Part shown: in pieces, positions 26,964 through 36,062 of the stretch | Layout: each line of letters opens with the position of its first letter | Numbering within the stretch: the first letter of the stretch is position 1 | From: an uncultured Rhizobiaceae group bacterium | GTDB taxonomy: Bacteria > Pseudomonadota > Alphaproteobacteria > Rhizobiales > Rhizobiaceae | Assembly (NCBI GenBank): GCA_937930845.1 | Contig: CALHBJ010000001.1 | Location: 186,001-250,000, forward strand | Direction: 5' to 3' | Length of the DNA: 64,000 nt | Program-made: the position numbers and the translations under genes | Notes under the pieces: model-generated | The model's database searches: none | What the model was told of the DNA's origin: nothing | What the model saw: the letters and a program-made list of their open reading frames with translations, nothing else

Positions 26964-28640
26964 TTATTGAGCAGCAGCGCGCAATCCGCTGATGGTCGCC
27001 CTTGGCGAAATGCCTTCAGGATCGATCATCAGTTCCAGTAATGCGCCTCTTGGGGCCTGCGTAGCCCTTTTGAAAGCCGCCTGAAAGTCTTCGGTGCGTT
27101 CAACCCGTTCGCTGTAGAAGCCAAATGCGCTCGCCAGCGCAACAAAATCCGGGTTGACCAAGTCAGTGGCGCTGACCCTGCCTGGGTATTCGCGTTCCTG
27201 GTGCATTCTGATTGTTCCGTAAGTGCCGTTGTTGAGCAATAATATGACGGGCGCTGCGCCATATTGCATGGCGGTTGCGAGTTCCATGCCGTTCATCTGG
27301 AAATCGCCATCTCCGGCGAAACACAGGACAAAACGAGACGGATCAACAAGTTTGGCGGTGACCGCTGCCGGCACCCCTGCCCCCATGGAGCCGGCCTGGG
27401 GACCAATCAGCCGCGCCACCTGGCCTGCTTCATTTGGGCCATAGTAGAGATACCGCCCCGGCCAAATGGCAAAGTTGCCTGCCCCATTGGTGACAATCGT
27501 ATCGGCGGGGATGGTTTCGCGCAGATGGGCCATGATCACACCCATATCAACGGTGCCCGGTTGTTCTGCTGGAATGAGCGCTTTTTCCCATGCCGTGCGC
27601 GCCACAATGGTGCGCGCGCCCCAGGGAGAATTCTGGACCGGTGGCTGGGCGGCGAGCGCCGACAGGGCAGCATTGGGACAGGACATGACTGCCAGGTCGG
27701 CCTGAAACACCTTGTTCAACTCGGCTTCCGAGATGTGGATATGGATCAGTTGTTTGTCAAAATGGGCCGGGTCAAACAGGCGATAGCCGTCTGTCAGCGT
27801 TTCCCCAAAGCGCACATTGATGGCGATGATCAAGTCGCTTTCACTGAGAAAAGTGCGGATTTCCGGTGCCAGGCCAAACCCGGCGTCGCCGATGTAATTG
27901 GGACTGCGATTGTCGATCAGATCCTGACTGCGGAAGGTGACAATGACCGGCAAATCATTATCTGCCACAAATTTTTGCAGCGCTGCACGCCCGGCATCAT
28001 TCCAGGCAGCACCACCCACGACGACAACGGGCCGCTGGGCAGCCGCCAGGCGTGACATGATGGCCTGGGCCTGGGACTCGACAATTAGCGGCCGCACCGG
28101 CTGCACCTTGCCGCGGGGCACCGCCTGGGTTTCCTGCACCAGCATGTCTTCCGGCAGCGCCACCACTACCGGGCCGGGCCGGCCCGAAATTGCCATGGAG
28201 AAGGCGCGTGAAATGAGTTCAGGCACACGGTCGGCATCATCAATTTCCACGACCCATTTGGCCATTGTGCCAAACACGGCCTTGTAGTCGAGTTCCTGAA
28301 ACGCCTCCCGCCCCCGCATGGATGTTTCAATCTGACCAACAAACACCACCATGGGCGTTGAGTCCTGCATTGCGGTGTGGATGCCGATGGAGGCATTGGT
28401 GGCCCCTGGCCCACGGGTGACAAACAGGATGCCGGGATTGCCTGTCAGCTTGCCATAGGCTTCCGCCATGAACGCGCCGCCACCTTCATTGCGGCAATTG
28501 ATGAATCTGAAGGAATTGGACACGTCATACAGGGCGTCCAATACGGCAAGATAGCTTTCGCCCGGTACGCCAAAACCCATGTCCACATCCTGGGCAAGCA
28601 GGCATTCAACGAGCAGTTGGGCACCGGTTCGTTTGGTCAT
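26964..28640 (-). CDS. Thiamine pyrophosphate-dependent enzyme, acetolactate synthase-like
   Basis: A 558-residue protein with the three-domain layout of the acetolactate synthase family. The catalytic Glu is in FGVPGESYLAVLDAL near residue 28, the central FAD/ADP-type domain has VVVGGAAWNDAGR, and the TPP/Mg motif begins FAGDGDFQMNGMELATA and ends LLLNNGTYGTIRMHQ. Without a regulatory ilvH gene beside it, and with only moderate similarity to IlvB, its true 2-oxo acid substrate cannot be named; glyoxylate carboligase, sulfoacetaldehyde acetyltransferase and oxalyl-CoA decarboxylase relatives share this fold. It lies downstream of the Liv binding-protein gene on the same strand, beyond a strong terminator, so it may be only partly co-expressed. 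Confidence 0.85.
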   Translation of the reverse strand: MTKRTGAQLLVECLLAQDVDMGFGVPGESYLAVLDALYDVSNSFRFINCRNEGGGAFMAEAYGKLTGNPGILFVTRGPGATNASIGIHTAMQDSTPMVVFVGQIETSMRGREAFQELDYKAVFGTMAKWVVEIDDADRVPELISRAFSMAISGRPGPVVVALPEDMLVQETQAVPRGKVQPVRPLIVESQAQAIMSRLAAAQRPVVVVGGAAWNDAGRAALQKFVADNDLPVIVTFRSQDLIDNRSPNYIGDAGFGLAPEIRTFLSESDLIIAINVRFGETLTDGYRLFDPAHFDKQLIHIHISEAELNKVFQADLAVMSCPNAALSALAAQPPVQNSPWGARTIVARTAWEKALIPAEQPGTVDMGVIMAHLRETIPADTIVTNGAGNFAIWPGRYLYYGPNEAGQVARLIGPQAGSMGAGVPAAVTAKLVDPSRFVLCFAGDGDFQMNGMELATAMQYGAAPVILLLNNGTYGTIRMHQEREYPGRVSATDLVNPDFVALASAFGFYSERVERTEDFQAAFKRATQAPRGALLELMIDPEGISPRATISGLRAAAQ

Positions 28641-28668
28641 CGAGTGATCCTGGGCAATTGGAAATGGA

Positions 28669-28704
28669 CAAAAAAATACCCGGCGAGCATAGCCCGCCGG
28701 GTAT
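28669..28704 (-). terminator. Rho-independent terminator after the Liv binding-protein gene
   Basis: Read on the minus strand, ATACCCGGCG and CGCCGGGTAT pair perfectly (10 bp) around a 9-base loop and are followed by seven T residues. It lies 24 bases after the stop of the substrate-binding protein gene and should separate it from the TPP enzyme gene. Confidence 0.85.
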
Positions 28705-28728
28705 CAGATACAATATCAGTTTGGGTGT

Positions 28729-29916
28729 TTAGCGCACTTTGACTGTTTCGAACTTGCCGTCTTTTACAACGAGTTCTTTATAGGAACCAGCGGCTTCGCC
28801 AACTTCGGTGAAGGTCACGTTGGACGCGCCTTCATAGTCGACCTGACCACCGGACTTGAGGATATCAAGCGCCTTAACCAGCTCACCTGGGAGAATTTTC
28901 TCTCCTGGTGCGTTGGCAACATCCATCATTTTGCCCTGAATTGCAGCACGGTCTGTGGAACCGGCAGCCTGCATTGCCAGGATCATCAACGCGGCAGCAT
29001 CATAGGATTCTGGCATGAACGGACCATCATTTTTGGCCAAACCACCAGCAGTTGCCACTTCCTTGAACTTGGCAGCGCCGTCGGATTCCGAACCCGGCAA
29101 TGTGCCGATTGTGCCTTCAAGGTCTTTGCCGATTGCGGCGATCAGCGAATCGCCGATCATGCCATCTGCAAGGATGAACTTGTCGAATGCACCCGTGTCG
29201 AGCGATGTCTGGATGATGCCTTTGCCGCCCTGATCCACATAGCCGAACACAGCAAGATGTTCTGCTCCAGCTGCAGCCAGTGCGCCCACTTCTGCGGAAT
29301 AGTCGGCTTTGCCATCTTCATGGGCTGCGCTGATGGCAATGGAACCGCCTGTTGCCTGGAAAGCAGCAGCGAAAGATTCTGCAAGACCCTTACCGTAGTC
29401 GTTGTTGGTGAACGTCACAGCAACCTTGGTGATGCCCTTGTCTTTGAGAATGTCGGCAAGCACCTGTCCCTGACGCGCATCGGATGGTGCGGTGCGGAAG
29501 AAAAAGCCCTTGTCTTCAATTGTAGACAGCGCAGGCGATGTGGCCGATGGAGAAACCATGGTGACGCCATTTGGCACGCCCACATTGTTGACGATTGACG
29601 TGGTCACGCCGGAGCAATCCGCGCCCATGATGCCCACAACATTTTCAGCTGTGATCAAACGTTCTGCAGCCGCAGTCGCAGCAGCGGCATCGGTGCAGGT
29701 TGAATCACCGCGCACCGGAACAATGGTTTTACCGTCGAGCACTTTGCCAGCGGTTTCAGACATTGCCAATTCAGCGGCAGCAGCCATATCTGGGGTCAGC
29801 GATTCAATAGGGCCAGTAAAGCCCAAAATCACACCCATTTTCACTTCGTGACCATCTGCAAATGCAGCGCCGGTTAGGCCTGCAAGAATGGTCGATGCCA
29901 AAAGCAGCTTTTTCAT
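28729..29916 (-). CDS. Branched-chain amino-acid-type ABC substrate-binding protein
   Basis: A 395-residue periplasmic type I binding protein (Peripla_BP_6, LivJ/LivK family). The signal peptide is MKKLLLASTILAGLTGAAFA, then a domain beginning VKMGVILGFTGPIESL. A Cys pair occurs in STCTDAA and GADCSGVT. Ser/Thr-rich ligand-binding segments (VSPSATSPALST) are present. It captures the ligand for the LivH/LivM channel. Hydrophobic amino acids are the family's usual ligands, but other small organics are possible. It is the last Liv gene, 150 bp after livM, with hairpins before and a terminator after, which fits separate high-level expression of a binding protein. Confidence 0.9.
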   Translation of the reverse strand: MKKLLLASTILAGLTGAAFADGHEVKMGVILGFTGPIESLTPDMAAAAELAMSETAGKVLDGKTIVPVRGDSTCTDAAAATAAAERLITAENVVGIMGADCSGVTTSIVNNVGVPNGVTMVSPSATSPALSTIEDKGFFFRTAPSDARQGQVLADILKDKGITKVAVTFTNNDYGKGLAESFAAAFQATGGSIAISAAHEDGKADYSAEVGALAAAGAEHLAVFGYVDQGGKGIIQTSLDTGAFDKFILADGMIGDSLIAAIGKDLEGTIGTLPGSESDGAAKFKEVATAGGLAKNDGPFMPESYDAAALMILAMQAAGSTDRAAIQGKMMDVANAPGEKILPGELVKALDILKSGGQVDYEGASNVTFTEVGEAAGSYKELVVKDGKFETVKVR

Positions 29917-29956
29917 AATTTAGTCTCCCGTTCGCCCGAATGGGGCAGTTTATCCA

Positions 29957-29973
29957 GATCCATTGTTTGGATC
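29957..29973 (-). other. Palindrome in the gap before the binding-protein gene
   Basis: GATCCA and TGGATC flank a 5-base loop, within the 150-base gap between livM and the binding-protein gene. Either an operator or an mRNA processing hairpin is possible; no T-tract follows. Confidence 0.35.
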
Positions 29974-30066
29974 ATTTCAGTCGTTCCAGCGGGTATTCTC
30001 AACCATTTATCCATTCCAGATCAACTGGAGAATGAATCATTTAATGACTGGGTTAATCCGCCGAAC

Positions 30067-31434
30067 TTAGTTCTGCCTGGTCCTTTCCGGCAGAATTCCT
30101 CCAGGAGAGTAACGCATCACGAGCAGCATCACCAATCCCAAAATCATCAATCGCATATGTTGGGCTGAATCCACCAGATGCGCCCGCAGCCCGCTGTCAT
30201 CTCCCAGCCACGCTGTTCCGTTTTCCATCAGCCAATTGCCGGCCGGTTCCGCCTCGATCCAGACAAACCAAATGATGAAGGCTCCCAGAACGGAGCCCAG
30301 ATTATTGCCTGAGCCGCCAACGATCACCATAACCCAGATCAGGAACGTATAGCGCAGGGGCTGATAGGTGCTTGGCGTGAACTGGCCATCCAGGGTTGTC
30401 AGCATGGCGCCGGCAATGCCGACCACCGCCGAACCCAATACGAAAATCTGCAGATGCCGCCGGGTGACATTCTTGCCCATGGCAGCGGCCGATATTTCAT
30501 TGTCGCGAATGGCGCGGACCATGCGGCCCCAGGGCGATGCCAGCGCCAAAACGCATAGCGCCAGGACGATCAACAAGACCGACAGAAACAGGCCGGAATA
30601 GCACAGTTTGACGAAAATGCTGGAGCCTTCGACCACCAGTTGGCGCAACCGCTCCGCCCGGGCATCATCACTCAGGCCGCTTAGGGAGGATGAATTGAAC
30701 CATTCTACCCAGCTGATAAAGCGCGGGCTTTCCTGAAGCGATAATTCATAGGGAACCGGGCGCTCAAGGCCGGTAACATTTTTCACGCCCCGGGTGAGCC
30801 AATCTTCATTCTTCATCATTGCGATGAGGATTTCGGAAATTCCAAGGGTGGCGATCGCCAGATAGTCAGAGCGCAAGCCAAGCGCAATCTTACCGATGAT
30901 CCACGCCACACCGGCAGCAAACACACCGCCAATGAGCCATGAAAACAGGATCGGCAGGCCAAGACCGCCCAAATAGCCAGACTTGGCCGGATTGTCGGAC
31001 TCAATGGCAAGGACTGCGGGATCAAAGACATTTCGAATGGTGATATATCCGCCAACCGCCAGGGCGACCATCACAATATTCTTGGCCCAGCCCGCCCGCA
31101 TCTTGCGGCTTAAAAATATCATCGCTGCTGCTAAAATCAGCACCATGACAAGGGAAACCAGAATTCCCGTGCCGCCAGCCTGCCAGGCAGAATAAATGAT
31201 CGGCTGGGAGGTGAGCATGGCGGCCACGCCACCAACAGCGGCAAAGCCCATGATCCCCACATTGAACAAGCCCGCATATCCCCATTGGATATTCACGCCC
31301 AGCGCCATGACCCCTGAAATAAGGCAAAGGTTGAATATGGCCAGAGCCACGTTCCACGACTGGAACATGCCAACCCCAATCAGCAAAATTCCGATGATGC
31401 CGAAGCCTGTCATCGCGCGCAGGGCATTGCTCAT
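30067..31434 (-). CDS. livM: Branched-chain amino-acid ABC transporter permease LivM
   Basis: A 455-residue membrane protein with about ten hydrophobic segments. The family motifs ALGVNIQWGYAGLFNVGIMGF near residue 50 and the coupling-helix segment SPWGRMVRAIRDNEISAAAMG near residue 320 are clear. It is longer than typical LivM (about 330-420) because of an insert around residues 215-270 (EDWLTRGVKNVTGLERP to DDARAERLRQL), probably a periplasmic loop. It pairs with LivH. The ATG overlaps the livH stop by 4 bases. Confidence 0.93.
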   Translation of the reverse strand: MSNALRAMTGFGIIGILLIGVGMFQSWNVALAIFNLCLISGVMALGVNIQWGYAGLFNVGIMGFAAVGGVAAMLTSQPIIYSAWQAGGTGILVSLVMVLILAAAMIFLSRKMRAGWAKNIVMVALAVGGYITIRNVFDPAVLAIESDNPAKSGYLGGLGLPILFSWLIGGVFAAGVAWIIGKIALGLRSDYLAIATLGISEILIAMMKNEDWLTRGVKNVTGLERPVPYELSLQESPRFISWVEWFNSSSLSGLSDDARAERLRQLVVEGSSIFVKLCYSGLFLSVLLIVLALCVLALASPWGRMVRAIRDNEISAAAMGKNVTRRHLQIFVLGSAVVGIAGAMLTTLDGQFTPSTYQPLRYTFLIWVMVIVGGSGNNLGSVLGAFIIWFVWIEAEPAGNWLMENGTAWLGDDSGLRAHLVDSAQHMRLMILGLVMLLVMRYSPGGILPERTRQN

Positions 31435-32444
31435 ATCACTTTGCCTTTCAAAAGCCCGGTCGGTCGTACCAGCAGCACGACTACGAGGATGATGAATGAA
31501 ACCGCAAACTTATAGTCGGTGGACAGCAATTGAAGCAGCCCTTCCGGCGCATAATCAGCGGGCAGCAGATAGGTGAACAGCTTCTTGTAGGCATAGGTCA
31601 CAGTGACTTCCGAAAACGCCACAACAAAGCCACCCAGGATTGCGCCAACCGGGTGCCCTACTCCGCCCACGATTGCGGCTGCGAACATGGGCAACAAGAG
31701 CTGGAAATAGGTGAAAGGTTTGAAGCTTTTATCGAGGCCATACAGCACACCGGCAACCGTCGCCAAAGCCGCGGCAATGATCCATGTGACAGTCACCACT
31801 TTTTGGGGAGAAATCCCCGACAGCAGCGCCAGGTCTTCATTATCGGAAAATGCCCGCATGGATTTGCCCGTGCGGGTGCGGTTGAGGAACCAAAACAGTG
31901 CCGAGACAAGAATGATGGCCACAATGATGGTCAGCGCCTGGGAAGATTTAAGTGCCAGCCCTTCGTTCAGCCCGGTGGCGTTCTTGAACGCCCGCGCCTT
32001 GATGATGAAGCGCTCGCCATCCATGAAATTCTGGTCGTTAGGGCCGATGATGAAACGCACCAGGCCATTCATCAGGAACATAACGCCCACGGACGCCATG
32101 ACCATGCGGATCGGCACGGCTTTGATCTCACGATAATGCCGGTACACAAACCGGTCGGTCAGCAGCACCAATATGGCGGTAATGGCAATACCAAACGGCA
32201 GCGCCAGCAAGGCTGTTGGCAAAGGGCCAAACGAAATGCCCCAGGATTGAAACAACCATGTGAACAGGATCACAGCCATTGTGCCAAATGCCATGAGGTC
32301 GCCATGGGCGAAATTGGCAAATCGCAAAATGCTGTACAGCAGCGTGATGCCCAATGCACCGAGCGCGAGTTGGGCACCATAGGCTATGCCGGGCACCAGC
32401 ACGAAATTGGAGAACAGGACGAAGGCGTTGAGAAAATCGATCAT
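31431..32444 (-). CDS. livH: Branched-chain amino-acid ABC transporter permease LivH
   Basis: A 337-residue permease with about eight membrane segments. Typical motifs are GALGITLLYSILRFANFAHGD (near residue 27), GKSMRAFSDNEDLALLSGI (coupling region), and GGVGHPVGAILGGFVVAFSE. It forms the translocation path with LivM. It starts 2 bases after livF and overlaps livM. Confidence 0.94.
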   Translation of the reverse strand: MIDFLNAFVLFSNFVLVPGIAYGAQLALGALGITLLYSILRFANFAHGDLMAFGTMAVILFTWLFQSWGISFGPLPTALLALPFGIAITAILVLLTDRFVYRHYREIKAVPIRMVMASVGVMFLMNGLVRFIIGPNDQNFMDGERFIIKARAFKNATGLNEGLALKSSQALTIIVAIILVSALFWFLNRTRTGKSMRAFSDNEDLALLSGISPQKVVTVTWIIAAALATVAGVLYGLDKSFKPFTYFQLLLPMFAAAIVGGVGHPVGAILGGFVVAFSEVTVTYAYKKLFTYLLPADYAPEGLLQLLSTDYKFAVSFIILVVVLLVRPTGLLKGKVI

Positions 32445-32446
32445 GT

Positions 32447-33148
32447 CTATCCGCCCAGAAAGCTTTTGCGCACTTCAGGGTCGGCCAACAGGGCCTCCCC
32501 CGTGTCAGTAAAGCGGTTTTCGCCCGTGACCAGCACATATCCGCGGTCCGCGATGTTCAGCGCCTGACGGGCATTTTGCTCAACCATCAGAATCGCCACA
32601 CCGGTTTCGCGAATTTCAAGAATACGGTCGAATAATTCATCCATCACGATGGGCGACACGCCAGCAGTCGGTTCGTCCAGCATCAATACCGAAGGTTGCG
32701 TCATCAAGGCACGCCCGACTGCAACCTGCTGGCGCTGACCGCCTGAAAGCTCGCCTGCCATCTGGCGGCGCTTTTCTTTCAGGATTGGAAACAGCGTGTA
32801 GATTTCTTCCATCGTCCCGGTGAAATCATCGGTGCGCAAAAATGCGCCCATTTCCAGATTTTCTTCAACGCTCATGCCGGTAAACACGTTGGCGGTTTGC
32901 GGCACAAAGGCAACGCCCTTGGCAATCCGGTCCTGGGGAGAAAGGCGGGTGATGTCTTCACCGTTGAGAACCACACTTCCTTCACGAATGTCCAACATGC
33001 CCAGCATGGCCTTCATGGCCGTGGATTTGCCTGCGCCATTGGGGCCAACGATGACGGCGATTTCACCCTTTTCCACGCCCAAAGAACAGCCTTTGAGAAT
33101 GTCAGCGCCACCATAGCCACCGATCAGATTTTCGGCTTCCAGATACAT
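32447..33148 (-). CDS. livF: ABC transporter ATP-binding protein LivF
   Basis: A 233-residue ATPase. Walker A is VGPNGAGKST, the Q-loop region follows in FVPQTANVF, the signature is LSGGQRQQVAVGRAL, and Walker B is VLMLDEPTAGVSP. It powers the importer together with LivG. The ATG overlaps the livG stop by one base (TGATG). Confidence 0.95.
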   Translation of the reverse strand: MYLEAENLIGGYGGADILKGCSLGVEKGEIAVIVGPNGAGKSTAMKAMLGMLDIREGSVVLNGEDITRLSPQDRIAKGVAFVPQTANVFTGMSVEENLEMGAFLRTDDFTGTMEEIYTLFPILKEKRRQMAGELSGGQRQQVAVGRALMTQPSVLMLDEPTAGVSPIVMDELFDRILEIRETGVAILMVEQNARQALNIADRGYVLVTGENRFTDTGEALLADPEVRKSFLGG

Positions 33149-33939
33149 CAGACGCCCCCTGCTTTGCGCTTGGGCTTATTCTTCAATCCCCGGCCCAGAT
33201 AGGCCTCGATGACCTGTTCATTTGACTGGACTTCCTGGGCTGTCCCCTGCGCCAATACAGTTCCTTCTGCCATGACGATGACGGGATCACACATGCGGGA
33301 TATGAAATCCATGTCATGTTCGATCATGCAAAAAGTGTAGCCGCGCTCTTCGTTCAACCGCACGATGGCGTCCCCGATTTCGCCCAGCAAGGTACGGTTG
33401 ACGCCTGCCCCCACCTCGTCGAGCAACACAACCTTGGCATCCACCATCATGGTGCGGCCCAGTTCAAGCAGCTTCTTTTGCCCGCCAGAAAGATTGCCCG
33501 CGCGTTCATCGATCAGATGGGTGAGCTTGAGAAATTCCAGCACATCCAGCGCGCGATCGCGAATTTCAGCATCCTGTCGGGCGACCTGGCCACGACGGAA
33601 CCAGGAATTCCATATCTGCTCTCCCAGTTGGTCACTGGGAACCATCATCAGGTTTTCGATCACGCTGAGCGTGGAAAATTCATGGGCAATCTGGAAGGTG
33701 CGCAACATGCCCTTGGCAAACAATTCATGGGGCGGCAGGCCGGTCACATCTTCGCCATCGAGATAGACATGACCTGATGTTGGCGGAAAGAGCCCGGCAA
33801 CAATATTGAACAATGTTGTCTTGCCAGCGCCATTTGGACCGATCAGACCTGTGATCGATCCCTTCGCGATGTGCATCGACGCATTATCAACAGCGCGCAC
33901 GCCGCCGAATTGCTTGGCCACAGATTCGATGGTGATCAT
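33148..33939 (-). CDS. livG: ABC transporter ATP-binding protein LivG
   Basis: A 263-residue ATPase. Walker A is IGPNGAGKTTLFNIV, signature LSGGQKKLLELGRTM, Walker B VVLLDEVGAGVN with the catalytic Glu followed by Val rather than the usual Pro, and switch His in MIEHDMDFI. It is the first gene of the livG-livF-livH-livM-binding-protein order. It is divergent from the orphan ATPase gene, with 85 bp between the two starts. Confidence 0.94.
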   Translation of the reverse strand: MITIESVAKQFGGVRAVDNASMHIAKGSITGLIGPNGAGKTTLFNIVAGLFPPTSGHVYLDGEDVTGLPPHELFAKGMLRTFQIAHEFSTLSVIENLMMVPSDQLGEQIWNSWFRRGQVARQDAEIRDRALDVLEFLKLTHLIDERAGNLSGGQKKLLELGRTMMVDAKVVLLDEVGAGVNRTLLGEIGDAIVRLNEERGYTFCMIEHDMDFISRMCDPVIVMAEGTVLAQGTAQEVQSNEQVIEAYLGRGLKNKPKRKAGGV

Positions 33940-34024
33940 ACGATACGCTTACTATACCCCAGCCGTTCAAACGGCATTTCATCAACTTGATAAAATTGTT
34001 GGCTCGTGGCCTATAGCAAGGCGA

Positions 34025-34849
34025 ATGGAACATCAATCGCCAATTGTTCAGCGGGAAAAAGTGTTTTCCACAGACGGTGCGGCAAAATCGGATTTATTCT
34101 TCTTGGCTGCAGCAAAATTTCGCAATGTGAGCAAGATTTTTAACTCCGGCATTGAAGCGGTGGCCGGCTTTGATCTGGATGTGTCACAGGGCGAGAGGGT
34201 GAGCCTGCTGGGACCATCGGGGTGTGGAAAATCCACTTTGTTGCGCATTCTGGCCGGGCTTGAAACAGCCAGTGGTGGTGATGTTATTTGTGCAGCCCGT
34301 GACAGGGGCGCATTGGGATTTGTCTTTCAAAATCCAACATTGCTGCCCTGGAAATCCGTCTTCGATAACATCTGGACGCCGTTACAATTGCAGGGCCAAT
34401 CCCGCGCCGCGTCGCGGGACCAGATCATGCGCCTGCTGCAACAGGTGGAGCTTGATGGTTTTGCTGATGCCCTGCCCGCCACATTGTCTGGCGGCATGCA
34501 AATGCGGGTGTCGATTGCACGCGCCTTGGTGACCGACCCTGACATATTGTTGATGGATGAGCCGTTTGCGGCGCTGGATGAAATGACCCGCCACCGCCTG
34601 AACGACCTTCTTCTGAAACGTCAGGCCCGTGATGGGTTTGCCCTGCTGTTTGTCACCCATAGCGTGTTTGAAAGTGTGTATCTATGCGACCGGGTGGCGG
34701 TAATGACACCGCGCCCCGGAAGGTTGTTTGGCAGCGTTGATACGTCCACGATGTCTGAACGCAATGCTGATTATCGCACTTCGCGAGGCTTTATCGACAG
34801 GTGCCGCGCTGTCAGCGATATGCTGCGTGGAGCGGCACCCCAGTCATAA
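34025..34849 (+). CDS. NitT/TauT-type ABC transporter ATP-binding protein, orphan
   Basis: A 274-residue ATPase of the SsuB/TauB/NrtD group. Walker A is LGPSGCGKSTLLRIL, the Q-loop FVFQNPTLLPWKSVFDN, signature LSGGMQMRVSIARAL, Walker B ILLMDEPFAALDE and switch His in FVTHSVFESVY. These ATPases import sulfonates, nitrate, cyanate or thiamine precursors. No permease or binding protein of that type lies next to it, so its partners are elsewhere and its substrate is unknown. The ATG at 34025 gives about 26 residues before the ATPase domain proper; an in-frame ATG at 33929 overlaps livG. It is convergent with the bcsN-like gene, 9 bases apart. Confidence 0.85.
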   Translation: MEHQSPIVQREKVFSTDGAAKSDLFFLAAAKFRNVSKIFNSGIEAVAGFDLDVSQGERVSLLGPSGCGKSTLLRILAGLETASGGDVICAARDRGALGFVFQNPTLLPWKSVFDNIWTPLQLQGQSRAASRDQIMRLLQQVELDGFADALPATLSGGMQMRVSIARALVTDPDILLMDEPFAALDEMTRHRLNDLLLKRQARDGFALLFVTHSVFESVYLCDRVAVMTPRPGRLFGSVDTSTMSERNADYRTSRGFIDRCRAVSDMLRGAAPQS

Positions 34850-34858
34850 TGGGCGCAA

Positions 34859-35995
34859 CTAGTTGGGCAATGGCACAACGAAGGTTTTTGCCGCCCCAGC
34901 GGGCAATGGTTGCAGCGGGGCAATCGCGGTTGGAGCGACAGCCGCGCTGACAGTCTTCTTCGCCGCATTTGGCGTTACCGGGCTTGGAGCCAGCGCGACA
35001 GCTGACGCAGTTGTGTTCGGCACAGGAATCGGTGCCACCGCAATTGTGGGGGCAGCGGGCGCAGCTTTTGCAACAATATTGGCAGGCGCGCTGGTTGTGC
35101 GCACGGATCTGCGCTCAGATTTCCGTATCGGGCTTTTGCGCTTTGGTGCGGCAACCGCCCTCACAGGGGCTTCGTCAATGCCCTGGGGCTGATAGTTCAG
35201 CGTTGGGTCAGACACATAACCAACCTGTTCAGCGCCGGGCAAAGCCGTGCTGGAAATTCCGCCGGGACCGGCATTCCATGAAACGGCAGCGGGCTGTTGC
35301 ACACGGCTGGGGTCGGCTTCAATGCGCAAACGGCGCATCAGGCTGACCAATTGCTGCGTTGTTACACCACCACGGCACACGCGCAGACGCACAGACATTT
35401 CCGGCTTCTTGGAATTCTGCGTGAAAATGCCCCAAGGCTGGTATCCATTGCCGCGCAGGTGTTGCCATCCGTAAATACAGCGCACCCCACCCCCGGCATT
35501 GCCGATTGCATAGCCAAACGGGCCATAGGGGTTTGAATTCAACTGATTGGAAAAGCGCATTTTAACGCCAGGAATGGCGCGGTTCATTTCTGCACGGATC
35601 GCACTTTGCGTGGTCGGAGCCACTTTCAATATGGCCCCCTTCGGCTTGGGCCATACTTTGTGGAGCACCATGCGAACCTGGGCATTGTTTTCACCAACGG
35701 TGGAATGGTCGCCGCGATAAATGATGTTTTGTTGCACACCATTTGCAAAGCGGGTTTCATTCACCTCAATGACATCCTGCCCCCCTTCCGGCAGGCGCAT
35801 AAAGGCTTCCTGCACCGGACGCTTTTGCGACAAGGTGTGTTCATAGGCGCTCGACTGAGCCGCGCCGAACACAGAACCGGTCGTGGTCAGATCAGGGATC
35901 AGGGCCTGATTGCAACCGGTCAAGGCGAGTGCAGCGACCGATACAAATGCCAGGTTAGGCATTTTGATTGTTGTTGCTGTGTTTTCAGTAGTCAT
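34859..35995 (-). CDS. BcsN-like cellulose biosynthesis lipoprotein
   Basis: About 378 residues. A lipobox LALTGC (after MPNLAFVSVAA) predicts a lipid anchor. The globular part (residues about 50-220) contains RLPEGGQDVIEVNETRFANG, YGPFGYAIGNAGGGVRCIYGW and VRLRVCRGGVTTQQLVSLM, which I read as BcsN. The last 130 residues are Ala/Pro/Val-rich and low complexity, probably a spacer. BcsN proteins occur in alphaproteobacterial cellulose operons but have no known reaction. Starts at 36010, 35998 and 35995 are possible; 35995 has GGGGCGG at the best distance. Last gene of the cellulose cluster. Confidence 0.68.
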   Translation of the reverse strand: MTTENTATTIKMPNLAFVSVAALALTGCNQALIPDLTTTGSVFGAAQSSAYEHTLSQKRPVQEAFMRLPEGGQDVIEVNETRFANGVQQNIIYRGDHSTVGENNAQVRMVLHKVWPKPKGAILKVAPTTQSAIRAEMNRAIPGVKMRFSNQLNSNPYGPFGYAIGNAGGGVRCIYGWQHLRGNGYQPWGIFTQNSKKPEMSVRLRVCRGGVTTQQLVSLMRRLRIEADPSRVQQPAAVSWNAGPGGISSTALPGAEQVGYVSDPTLNYQPQGIDEAPVRAVAAPKRKSPIRKSERRSVRTTSAPANIVAKAAPAAPTIAVAPIPVPNTTASAVALAPSPVTPNAAKKTVSAAVAPTAIAPLQPLPAGAAKTFVVPLPN

Positions 35996-36062
35996 CATAT
36001 TCCGCCCCATTTGCCGGGTATTTCATTTTGGTGGTGCTGTGTGCCAATCAAATCGTCAGCCT

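Noticed and set aside
31530-32567. 345-codon plus-strand frame opposite livH
   Set aside because: Gln/His-rich mirror translation, and livH is certain on the other strand.
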